Shown one piece after another: positions 8,467 to 15,145 of a stretch of DNA of 20,733 nt. The notes under the pieces are model-generated. The model saw nothing but the letters and a program-made list of their open reading frames with translations, had not been told where the DNA came from and did not search any database. Location of the stretch: assembly GCA_002434595.1 (NCBI GenBank), contig DJKK01000036.1, forward strand, positions 1 through 20,733. Direction: 5' to 3'. Source of the stretch: Alphaproteobacteria bacterium UBA6544 (GTDB lineage: Bacteria > Pseudomonadota > Alphaproteobacteria > UBA8366). A program made the translations under genes and the position numbers. Position 1 is the stretch's first letter, and each line of letters begins with the position of its first letter.

Positions 8467-9228
8467 GTGACCTCACACTCAAAATCCACATTGAACAAGA
8501 TCGCGGAAGTTACGATCTTCTTCTGGATCATCAAGATTATCGCAACAACTCTTGGCGAGATGTCGGGCGATATGCTCGCCCAGACACTTAACCTTGGTTA
8601 TGTCATCGGCCTGGGGATCACAGGTGCGTTCCTTGTGACAGTTCTGGTGTTTCAAGTCCGTGCTGAACGCTATCATCCTGCGCTGTTTTGGGCTGCGATT
8701 GTCGGCACCACGATGGTCGGGACCGAGATTTCGGACATGATGGACCGAACCTTTGGGCTCGGCTATGTCTGGGGATCTGCGATCCTGTTGTCGGGGCTTC
8801 TGGCGACACTGGCTATCTGGTACAAGCGCGACGGTAACCTGAGTGTTGACCCCATTATACGCAAAGATGCTGAGATCACTTTCTGGATCGCCGTCTTGTT
8901 CTCTAACAGTTTGGGCACCGCATTTGGTGACTTTCTCGTCGACGTCGTAAACCTGAGCTACATTCAGGGTGCGATTGTGACCATGGGCGTCATCGCTGTA
9001 GTATTGATCCTGCATTATACGAAAGCGATGAACGATATCGCGCTGTTCTGGATCGCGTTTGTCTTTACCCGCCCCTTTGGCGCAACGTTTGGCGACCTGC
9101 TCACCAAACCCTTGGATAAGGGCGGTCTGGACCTTGGTACGCATTGGGCGTCGTTGGTTTCCTTGGTTCTGATAATTGGGTTTGTTTATTGGTCCCATCG
9201 GTCGGACCAACGCAACCGCCCCCGCTGA
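8467..9228 (+). CDS. COG4705-like polytopic membrane protein 2 (fourfold repeat)
   Basis: Uncharacterised membrane protein of 253 residues, paralogue of the protein at 6155-6976. Its four repeat units have Trp at 20, 75, 140 and 195 and Asp at 35, 90, 155 and 210, exactly the 55/65/55 spacing of the paralogue. The units end GEMSGD, GTEISD, GTAFGD and GATFGD, and the last is followed by a GGLDLG tail. About eight hydrophobic helices are present. I prefer the GTG at 8467 because GGAG lies six bases upstream; ATG at 8455 and GTG at 8449 are in frame but lack a ribosome-binding site. Transcription ends at a clear hairpin at 9237. It lacks the long soluble N-terminus of paralogue 1, so the two may form a heteromer or act separately. 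Confidence 0.85.
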   Translation: MTSHSKSTLNKIAEVTIFFWIIKIIATTLGEMSGDMLAQTLNLGYVIGLGITGAFLVTVLVFQVRAERYHPALFWAAIVGTTMVGTEISDMMDRTFGLGYVWGSAILLSGLLATLAIWYKRDGNLSVDPIIRKDAEITFWIAVLFSNSLGTAFGDFLVDVVNLSYIQGAIVTMGVIAVVLILHYTKAMNDIALFWIAFVFTRPFGATFGDLLTKPLDKGGLDLGTHWASLVSLVLIIGFVYWSHRSDQRNRPR

Positions 9229-9236
9229 ACTACGGC

Positions 9237-9266
9237 GCACCAAAGCCCCTTCGCGGGTTTTGGTGC
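9237..9266 (+). terminator. Hairpin after COG4705-like gene 2
   Basis: Arms GCACCAAA and TTTGGTGC, extended inward by CCC/GGG, close a short loop eight bases after the stop. Its placement suggests a transcription terminator, although no T run follows. Confidence 0.55.
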
Positions 9267-9282
9267 TGATGGATACACCCCG

Positions 9283-9897
9283 ATGCGTAGCGTTCCCCAT
9301 CGTACCCGACCACATCATCGCTGGATCTTCACCCCAATTTTCCTAGCAGTGATGTTGACGGCTAACCTTTATTTCGGCGTGCTGCATGGGGAGCTCTCTA
9401 AAGTCGATCTAGCCGCGTTCGGCGTCAGCTTGAACAGCTTGGAGCAGGGCGAATGGCTGCGCTTGATTACAGGCTCCTTTATCTCGCACGATGCGGATAT
9501 GCTGGTTCGTCAACTGATGCTTGCGGCATTCGCTATAGGTTGGTTTGAATGGCGCAACGGGGCCCTGCGAACATTCGTAATGTTTTTTGCTCTCGATGTT
9601 TTCGGCACGCTATTTTTGATGTTCGGCCTCATCGGGCTTCTCAATTTCGGTGACTTCGCAGGGCTTCCAAATACCTATGATGTGGGTATGTCAGCCGGAG
9701 GATTCGGCTTGATTGGCGCAAGTCTCTACTATCTGAGTTGGCGAAAGTGGGCGATGACGGCGGGCGTCATGACGCTGGTCCTTAAGGCTGCGTTATTTCC
9801 AGAACCGATTGCCGATCTGGCGCATCTGATGATGTTGCCCACCGGATTTCTTGCTGAAGCGCTGGTCTCTCGTGCCCTTGTCAAGTTTGCGGGGTGA
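9283..9897 (+). CDS. Rhomboid-fold membrane protein (possible intramembrane serine protease)
   Basis: Membrane protein of 204 residues with about six hydrophobic helices, matching the rhomboid core. GEWLRLITGSFISH (56-69) corresponds to the conserved loop-1/helix-2 region. GMSAGGFGLIGA (135-146) aligns with the GxSG...FGLLGA helix carrying the catalytic Ser, here Ser137. AHLMMLPTG (180-188) supplies the His of the dyad, here His181. The His and Asn of helix 2 that stabilise the oxyanion in GlpG appear to be replaced by hydrophobic residues (about L74 and L78), so activity is uncertain. The start ATG has only a weak GGAT ribosome-binding site. It is convergent with the VIT transporter gene, 34 bases apart. 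Confidence 0.75.
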   Translation: MRSVPHRTRPHHRWIFTPIFLAVMLTANLYFGVLHGELSKVDLAAFGVSLNSLEQGEWLRLITGSFISHDADMLVRQLMLAAFAIGWFEWRNGALRTFVMFFALDVFGTLFLMFGLIGLLNFGDFAGLPNTYDVGMSAGGFGLIGASLYYLSWRKWAMTAGVMTLVLKAALFPEPIADLAHLMMLPTGFLAEALVSRALVKFAG

Positions 9898-9931
9898 CTG
9901 GGGGCGACCAATGGCACGCCTTTTGCCGGGG

Positions 9932-10630
9932 CTAAATCTGTGCTCCGATCATAGAGCCCACGATATGGGTGACAGTCATTGCTATTACTCCCCAAAAGGC
10001 AACGCGTAGGGCCGCTTTCCCCATTGGTGCCCCTCCGAGCTTTGCTCCGGCTGCGCCGAGCATCAGGAGCATTGCAACCGTTGTGATCGCGACCAAGTAA
10101 GCAAGTAAGCCGGTCGGCGACACTAAGGAAACCACTACTGGAGGAAGCCCGCCTACAATGAATGCAACCGCTGAGGCCAGCCCTGCTTGTATCGGGTTGG
10201 CTGAGTTTACCTCCGAAAGACCAATTTCTTCGCGGACATGTGTCCCGATCGCGTCGTAGGCGGTCATTTCATCAGCAGCTTTGATCGCTGTGGCCCGGCT
10301 CATCCCGCGAGAAATCAAAATCTCCCTAAGTTCTTCAAGCTCGCCACCGGGATTCCGAACAAGTTCTGCTTTTTCCAGCGCTATATCAGCTTTTTCAGTA
10401 TCCGACTGTGAACTGACCGACACATATTCTCCGGCAGCCATAGACATTGCGCCTGCTACAAGCCCGGCGACGCCCGCCAGCACAATCTGTGATGACGATG
10501 TCGCTGCCGCTGCCACGCCGACAATCAAGCTTGAGGTCGACAGCAATCCGTCGTTCGCGCCTAGTACAGCCGCTCTTAACCAGCCTGAACGTCCCGAGTA
10601 GTGTTTCTGATCATGCGCCTCTTCAACCAT
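9932..10630 (-). CDS. VIT1/CCC1-family Fe(II)/Mn(II) transporter
   Basis: Integral-membrane protein of 232 residues in the VIT/CCC1 family, whose members export or sequester ferrous iron and manganese. The first helix region GWLRAAVLGANDGLLSTSS (16-34) and the second with MSMAAGEYVSVSSQSD (62-77) are the family signatures. The cytoplasmic metal-binding helices with many Glu (about 78-140) follow, then three more helices. It has no N-terminal rubrerythrin-like domain, unlike MbfA. The ATG at 10630 has AAGGA eight bases upstream and overlaps the last 8 bases of the histidine kinase gene, so it belongs to the TCS2 operon; a TTG at 10648 is in frame but less likely. Its operon position suggests TCS2 senses a condition that includes metal load. 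Confidence 0.92.
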   Translation of the reverse strand: MVEEAHDQKHYSGRSGWLRAAVLGANDGLLSTSSLIVGVAAAATSSSQIVLAGVAGLVAGAMSMAAGEYVSVSSQSDTEKADIALEKAELVRNPGGELEELREILISRGMSRATAIKAADEMTAYDAIGTHVREEIGLSEVNSANPIQAGLASAVAFIVGGLPPVVVSLVSPTGLLAYLVAITTVAMLLMLGAAGAKLGGAPMGKAALRVAFWGVIAMTVTHIVGSMIGAQI

Positions 10631-11999
10631 CGGAGCTATCCTTTTCAAATGTCATTGCAACGCGCAGGCCAGGCTTATTGTCGCTCAGCTCGATCTCTCC
10701 ATCATGCATATCGACGATTGCCGCGACCAAGCTTAAACCCAATCCGTTTCCGGGTGTCGTCCTGCTTGTCTCCAGCCTATAAAGGCGTCTCAGCACATTT
10801 TGCCGTTCATTAGCGGGCACGCCTGGTCCGGTATCACTAACCTCAAGGCACACTTTGTCAGCCTGCGTCCTAACAGCAACCTTGATCGAGGCCCCTGCTG
10901 GCGTATGGCGCAAGGCATTTTCAATCAGATTTGCCAGCACTTGGCCAAGCAATCCCTTTTCCCCCGAAATCATTGCCGTGCCACCATTCGGCAGAACGGC
11001 TTCAATTCGATGGCTGGTTTCTTCTGCAGCGGGCTCATAGACCTCGACAAATGTTGCAGCCAGAACGCCCAGATCCACGGGTTGGAATCTGCTCTTCGGG
11101 CTCCCGCCTTCGATCTGAGAGATTTGCAGCAATGATTGAAACGTCGCGACGATGCTGGCCGTCTCTTGCCCTGCGTCATTCAAAATGGGCTCCAGCTTTT
11201 CGGGCAAGTCTGGCATCTCGCGGGCCTTGTTCAACAGCACCGCAACGCGCTGAATAGGCGTCTTCAAGTCATGCGCGATATCCGCGGAGACTTGCCTGAG
11301 CGCATTGACAGAAGATTGCTGCGCGGCTGCCATACTATCGACCAAGCCTGCAATCGAAGATAGATCATCTTCGCGACCAACCATGGTCCTGACGCGAGCT
11401 GATAAATCGCCCGCAGTAAGCTGCTTCAGCGCTTCACCAATAGCATCTATGCGTCGTCCGCTTCGCCGCGATATGAGCAAACCAGCGGTCAGTGCGATAA
11501 CGGTGGTAGGAAGAACGCTGAGAAAAAGGATGTTGAGAAAGAGCTCTCCCAGATCCTCGATCTGAGAACGGCTGTTGGCGACCGTCAGTTGTCCGCCGTA
11601 GAGGTTGGAGGTCAGTGCAAGATAGGGACCTTCTGAAAGCTCGTGCTCATCTGGCAGCGAAAGAAGACGAAACCCTTCGTTTGAACGTGAAACCCTAACG
11701 TTACCGGAGAATTTTCCATCTGCCGTGACGTAGCTGAGGATGCGCCGTTCAGGATCCGTGACGGCAGCTTCGGCTGCGATTAACCGGGCGACGGCGCTTG
11801 ATGAGGCGGCTGCCTGAAAACCAGCAAGCTCTTGTCGTAAATCTGCTTCCATTGATTTGTTGAAGGAATCCCGAATGACTAGGTAGGAAGCGCCGAGACT
11901 AAGCAGGCTGACAAATGCGAATAGGACTACGAGCGCCAGTGCGAGACGTAACGGTGTAGACCTGAATAGGGTTCGGGAACTCTCGAGGAAGCTTGTCAT
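10623..11999 (-). CDS. Sensor histidine kinase of TCS2
   Basis: Inner-membrane sensor kinase of 458 residues. Membrane segments lie at about 19-42 and 153-176, enclosing a periplasmic loop of about 110 residues; HAMP at about 177-230. The phosphoacceptor box DIAHDLKTPIQR has its His at 243. NLIENALRHTP, DTGPGVP and GNGLGLSL form an intact ATPase domain. Architecture and catalytic boxes closely match the TCS1 kinase, but the periplasmic loop is different, so the signal may differ. The loop contains an ExxE motif (E120-E123) in an acidic stretch. The ATG overlaps the regulator stop by four bases (ATGA), and the end overlaps the VIT gene start. Confidence 0.95.
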   Translation of the reverse strand: MTSFLESSRTLFRSTPLRLALALVVLFAFVSLLSLGASYLVIRDSFNKSMEADLRQELAGFQAAASSSAVARLIAAEAAVTDPERRILSYVTADGKFSGNVRVSRSNEGFRLLSLPDEHELSEGPYLALTSNLYGGQLTVANSRSQIEDLGELFLNILFLSVLPTTVIALTAGLLISRRSGRRIDAIGEALKQLTAGDLSARVRTMVGREDDLSSIAGLVDSMAAAQQSSVNALRQVSADIAHDLKTPIQRVAVLLNKAREMPDLPEKLEPILNDAGQETASIVATFQSLLQISQIEGGSPKSRFQPVDLGVLAATFVEVYEPAAEETSHRIEAVLPNGGTAMISGEKGLLGQVLANLIENALRHTPAGASIKVAVRTQADKVCLEVSDTGPGVPANERQNVLRRLYRLETSRTTPGNGLGLSLVAAIVDMHDGEIELSDNKPGLRVAMTFEKDSSDG

Positions 12000-12670
12000 T
12001 CTTCGATCCGGTAGCCAGCGCCCCTGACCGTTTTGATCAACTCCACTTCATATGGTTTATCGACCTTCGCACGTAGACGGCTGATGTGGGTTTCGACAAC
12101 GTTGGTCTGAGGATCAAAGCTGATGTCCCACACTGCTTCCAATAACATTGTGCGGGTCTGAACCCGACCTTTGCGTCGTAAAAGGTGCTCTAGCAAAGCG
12201 AACTCTCTCGGCAGCAGGTCAATAGGCTGCCCTGCACGTGTCACCTTCCGCCGAACCAGATCCATTTCCAGATCACCTGCGCGCAGTACTATTTCATCCT
12301 GTGTTCCACGCGGTCGCCGGGCTAGTGCCGCAACCCGGGCGGATAATTCTCCGAAGGCGAATGGTTTCACGAGATAGTCGTCACCGCCTGCATTAAGGCC
12401 CTCTATTCGGTCATCGACACCGCCCAAAGAGGTCAGGAATAAAACCGGTGTCTGATTTTTTGTGCCTCGCATCGTTTTGACGACCGACACACCGTCTAAT
12501 CCGGGCAGCATACGGTCAACAATGAGAATATCATAACTCGTGGTGCTGGCTTGCAGCAAAGCATCTTTGCCATCTGTCATCAAATCAACAGTATGTCCCT
12601 CTTCGCGGAGGCCTTCGGCAACGTAGTTCCCGGTCATTTTGTCGTCTTCGACCACAAGAATTTTCATCAT
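11996..12670 (-). CDS. OmpR/PhoB-family response regulator of TCS2
   Basis: DNA-binding response regulator of 224 residues. The receiver has E8, D9 and D10, phosphoacceptor D52 in VDRMLPGLDG, and the conserved Lys in DDYLVKPFAFGELSARV (about 102). A winged-helix domain ends NVVETHISRLR and KTVRGAGYRIEE. It is a close paralogue of the TCS1 regulator, including the near-identical recognition-helix region TNVVETHISRLR. Two consecutive ATG codons are possible starts; GGA lies five bases upstream of the first. The PepSY gene is upstream on the same strand across a hairpin. A candidate target box occurs before the PepSY gene and before the 72-residue membrane-protein gene. Confidence 0.94.
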   Translation of the reverse strand: MMKILVVEDDKMTGNYVAEGLREEGHTVDLMTDGKDALLQASTTSYDILIVDRMLPGLDGVSVVKTMRGTKNQTPVLFLTSLGGVDDRIEGLNAGGDDYLVKPFAFGELSARVAALARRPRGTQDEIVLRAGDLEMDLVRRKVTRAGQPIDLLPREFALLEHLLRRKGRVQTRTMLLEAVWDISFDPQTNVVETHISRLRAKVDKPYEVELIKTVRGAGYRIEE

Positions 12671-12686
12671 TTATGTCCGTGAGTTT

Positions 12687-12714
12687 CTGATGGCCCCGTA
12701 ATCGAGGCCATCAG
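12687..12714 (-). terminator. Hairpin between PepSY gene and TCS2 regulator
   Basis: Perfect 9-bp arms CTGATGGCC and GGCCATCAG with a 10-base loop, in the 75-base gap. No T run follows. It may be a partial terminator or processing site that keeps PepSY mRNA more abundant than the downstream regulator, kinase and transporter message. Confidence 0.5.
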
Positions 12715-12745
12715 CAGTCTTACACCTTTATCAGATGTATGCGAC

Positions 12746-13147
12746 TTACTTGTCATTGTCGTCGTTAGTTTCGTTCTCGCCATCGTCGTCTGTTTCGGCG
12801 TCGTTGTCGCCGTCATCATTCTGATCCTCAGCGTTAACTGTCATCGAGTTGTCAGCCAAAGTGTACAGAACTTCCTGTTCGGACCCATCCGCCATAACGA
12901 CTTCGAATTCGACAACACCGTTCCCTTGAGCTTCGTCATCAAACTCGGCTTCCATGACTTTGCCGCCAGTTTTGGTTTCAACGTCCGCGACCACGGCTGC
13001 GACCTTGGGATTGGCCGTCAGGAACTGCTGAAGTTCTTCGGCCGATTTTCCATCGGATTGGCTTGCAGCATATGCCATCGATCCCGCAAGAACCGAGAGG
13101 CCGACAAGACCGGAGGTGGCGGCGAGTACTAGTTTGTTACGTTTCAT
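12746..13147 (-). CDS. Secreted PepSY-domain protein with acidic tail
   Basis: Exported protein of 133 residues. A Sec signal peptide covers 1-27 (KRNK, hydrophobic core, then AGSMAYA before A28). A PepSY-like domain at about 33-105 includes VAAVVADVETKTGGKVMEAE and a second strand pair ending in EVLYTLAD. The tail 107-133 is almost all Asp, Glu and Asn. PepSY proteins are often encoded beside two-component systems and are thought to modulate periplasmic sensing or proteases. The ATG at 13147 has AAGGAG upstream; the frame extends to 13294, but the added residues lack secretion features and cross the promoter boxes. The acidic tail could bind cations or cationic peptides, which is inference only. 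Confidence 0.88.
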   Translation of the reverse strand: MKRNKLVLAATSGLVGLSVLAGSMAYAASQSDGKSAEELQQFLTANPKVAAVVADVETKTGGKVMEAEFDDEAQGNGVVEFEVVMADGSEQEVLYTLADNSMTVNAEDQNDDGDNDAETDDDGENETNDDNDK

Positions 13148-13207
13148 TTTCGTCTCCTTGGTGTAGGGCGGGACCATCCCGTCCGATGAGACTGATTTAG
13201 GAGGCGT

Positions 13208-13221
13208 CATTCTCGAATGAC
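13208..13221. promoter_or_regulatory. Palindrome upstream of the PepSY gene
   Basis: TCATTCTCGAATGA is a perfect 6+2+6 inverted repeat between the CTGAC box and the gene start. It is not repeated elsewhere in this window, and its role is unknown. Confidence 0.3.
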
Positions 13222-13246
13222 TGACTGTTGAATTACATCTATGTAA
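13221..13246 (-). promoter_or_regulatory. Candidate TCS2 box, copy 1
   Basis: CTGAC (13221-13225) followed after seven bases by TTACATCTATGTAA (13233-13246), whose arms TTACAT/ATGTAA are a perfect palindrome. It lies 74-99 bases upstream of the PepSY start. The same arrangement and spacing occurs at 13701-13726. Assignment to the TCS2 regulator is inference from location. Confidence 0.5.
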
Positions 13247-13376
13247 GGTTGGAAATTCCGTTTTGCACAAACGGGTCTGCCCATTAAACGGCATCCCAGT
13301 GTTTACCCAGACCCGGAGCCCTGCAGCCTATCTGTCACTGTTCACAGGAATGGCGCTGGTTTTGGATGCATAAACG

Positions 13377-13407
13377 ACCAGCGGCGGGGAACTTCCCCGC
13401 CGCTGGT
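13377..13407 (-). terminator. Strong hairpin after the 72-residue membrane-protein gene
   Basis: A 15-bp perfect inverted repeat with a single central base; arm ACCAGCGGCGGGGAA. It is 18 bases beyond the stop of the minus-strand gene and is followed on that strand by TCGTTTATG. It is the most stable hairpin in the window and most likely a terminator. Confidence 0.7.
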
Positions 13408-13424
13408 GTGCTGTAGAACTGATT

Positions 13425-13643
13425 TTAGAGGGAGGCAGGCTGCGCCTTAAATGGCCCGACCGGATCAGCTTGTGCGCGTTTCTCGGCTTCGGCTAGAATA
13501 CGGGGTGCAGCTAGGCGGAGAGCAAGCGCGAATGCCCCGCCGAGCACGATCGCGAAACCAATGGCCATAATCCCAAAGCCGAACCCGGCGAATACGATCA
13601 CGGCCAAGAGCATACTTGCCAGAATAGATTTAATACGTTCCAT
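13425..13643 (-). CDS. Small membrane protein, 72 residues, unknown function
   Basis: I do not recognise a family. The protein has a basic start (MERIK), one long hydrophobic stretch at about 8-45 that is rich in Gly and Ala and could form two helices or a hairpin, then a charged Ala-rich tail (about 46-72). The ATG has a strong ribosome-binding site AAGGAG nine bases upstream, and a strong hairpin follows the stop, so it is very likely a real, separately transcribed gene. Its promoter region carries the second copy of the candidate TCS2 box, which links it to the PepSY gene downstream on the same strand. Confidence 0.75.
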   Translation of the reverse strand: MERIKSILASMLLAVIVFAGFGFGIMAIGFAIVLGGAFALALRLAAPRILAEAEKRAQADPVGPFKAQPASL

Positions 13644-13966
13644 AGGTCAGATCTCCTTGTTTCTTGTCCTAAGGATATGGGGGGCATCCCGTGTCGCGGC
13701 CTGACGGCAACAATACAACGATGTAATAAACTACGGCTCCGAGTTTTCGAGTAACCAAGACATTCCAGCACGCACATACAGTCGCACCGCACAGAGCGCC
13801 CCAAGTCATGAAAGCGGTGCATTACACAGATTTTTGTCAGCGACAGACTAGGCAGCGATGATAGGAAGTCGGCATGTTGCCTGGACCGTTGGAAGTGGCT
13901 GCCCCGGGAGCGCAGAGGTAAAATGCGCTGTAGGCTGTGTCGACCTGAGTTATTGAGGAAACGAAT
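13644..13966. other. 323-base intergenic region
   Basis: Divergent spacer between the 72-residue membrane-protein gene and the DUF202 gene. It contains the ribosome-binding site of the former, the CTGAC...ATGTAA box at 13701-13726, and presumably both promoters. No convincing small gene, RNA gene or repeat is seen in the rest. Confidence 0.6.
13701..13726 (-). promoter_or_regulatory. Candidate TCS2 box, copy 2
   Basis: CTGAC (13701-13705), seven bases, then ATACAACGATGTAA (13713-13726). Relative to copy 1, CTGAC, the 12-base offset and ATGTAA are identical and the left arm differs in two positions. It is 58-83 bases upstream of the 72-residue membrane-protein start. Confidence 0.5.
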
Positions 13967-14296
13967 GTGATCGAAAAGTTTCAAGAGCACGCGTCAAACG
14001 AGAGAACCTATCTATCGTGGATCAGAACCGCTGTCGCAATTGCTGGCTTCGGAATTGTTATTGAACGACTGCCCAGCAACGCGAATAGTACATGGACAGG
14101 GCTGGCATTGGTGATCTCCAGTGCGGTGCTTGTGGCCCTCGCATCGTTGCGATTTTTGGTTATCCGGCGACAGATTGAGCGTTCAGATGCGGGGCGATCC
14201 ATGTTCGGCGCAATCGAAGTTCTGTTTTCCTCGATGTTGGCAGTACTGCTGTTAACAGTCTTTGTCTTTCTGCTCGGGCTTGCGCGAGGGGGCTGA
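13967..14296 (+). CDS. DUF202 (YidH-like) membrane protein
   Basis: Small inner-membrane protein of 109 residues in the DUF202 family. The N-terminal ASNERTYLSWIRTAVAIAGFG (about 9-29) is the family hallmark, followed by three hydrophobic helices at about 21-35, 44-65 and 83-105. The function is unknown. The start is GTG at 13967 with TGAGGAA six bases upstream; the overlapping ATG at 13965 is out of frame. The last 45 bases overlap, on the opposite strand, the end of the second MscS gene, so the two messages are complementary at their 3' ends. Confidence 0.88.
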   Translation: MIEKFQEHASNERTYLSWIRTAVAIAGFGIVIERLPSNANSTWTGLALVISSAVLVALASLRFLVIRRQIERSDAGRSMFGAIEVLFSSMLAVLLLTVFVFLLGLARGG

Positions 14297-15145
14297 CGTT
14301 GGCAACGATTTCACGACGACATTTTGGTATGCAAAGGGGATTTCAATGTCTTCCGTATCGAACCGTTTTTTGATCGCTTCAGTGAGGTCGTATTTGACGC
14401 CGGCCCCAATCACGGGGTCAGGGCACCAGACTCTCAGAGTTAAGTCGACACTGGACGGGCCGAGCAATACCACCGGGCATCCTGCCACCTCTTCTACCTG
14501 CGGGTGAGCCTCTGCAAGTTCCAATGCGAGCGTTCGGGCTTTGTCGATATCCGCGTCATAGCCGATAGAGAACGGCACGATTGCCATTACCCGCGGGTGT
14601 ACTGCGGTCAAGTTGACCATCACAGTGTTGGAAATTACCGAGTTCGAAATGATCACCCGCCGGTTGTCGAAAGTTTGCAGGATTGTGTACCCAAGTGAAA
14701 CATCCTCGACGACTCCCGTTTCTAGCCCCGTCGGCGCGTTGATCTGAATGCGATCCCCAAGGCGAAATGGACGGTAAAAGATGAGGCTGAGACCCGAAAC
14801 GAAATTTGCGAGCGTCGATTGAGCGGCAAGTCCGATCACGATCGAGGCAACAGATACACTGGCTAACAGTGCGGTACTCAGGCGGTCCAGTGCCGGAATC
14901 ATATGGGCATAGAGCATCATGATTATGAGCCAGACAAAGACACTTGCCACCTTGGAGAGAAAGCGGGCAGCCATACGGTCAATGCGTTGATCACGATCGC
15001 GTTCTATCACCAACCAGATCGCGCGATGTAGTGTCCACGATAGAAGCAATCCGCCAACCCAGAACAGAATAGCCAGGGCGAACGCCCCGGACCATGTATC
15101 TGGATGAAGTTTCACGAGCCAAGACTGTAGCGATTGCCAATTCAT
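14252..15145 (-). CDS. MscS-family mechanosensitive channel 2
   Basis: Mechanosensitive channel family protein of 297 residues. Helices lie at about 19-38, 64-81 and 93-126; the pore helix contains SIVIGLAAQSTLANFVSGLS (101-120). The beta domain shows FRLGDRIQI and GVVEDVSLGYT (145-155), then the IISNSVI segment. It differs clearly from the first MscS protein (about 7244-8233), so it is not a recent duplicate. The ATG has GGAGG six bases upstream. Its 3' end overlaps the DUF202 gene by 45 bases in antisense, and its start is divergent from CorA. Confidence 0.92.
   Translation of the reverse strand: MNWQSLQSWLVKLHPDTWSGAFALAILFWVGGLLLSWTLHRAIWLVIERDRDQRIDRMAARFLSKVASVFVWLIIMMLYAHMIPALDRLSTALLASVSVASIVIGLAAQSTLANFVSGLSLIFYRPFRLGDRIQINAPTGLETGVVEDVSLGYTILQTFDNRRVIISNSVISNTVMVNLTAVHPRVMAIVPFSIGYDADIDKARTLALELAEAHPQVEEVAGCPVVLLGPSSVDLTLRVWCPDPVIGAGVKYDLTEAIKKRFDTEDIEIPFAYQNVVVKSLPTSAPSRKPEQKDKDC

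Noticed and set aside
8479..9318. 279-codon minus-strand open frame opposite COG4705-like gene 2
   Set aside because: The opposite strand encodes a clear repeated membrane protein; the antisense translation is charged and of mixed composition, typical of a shadow frame.
13598..13990. 130-codon minus-strand open frame over the 323-base spacer
   Set aside because: It overlaps two well-supported gene starts, has no ribosome-binding site or family resemblance and is rich in Arg, Ser and Cys as shadow frames often are.
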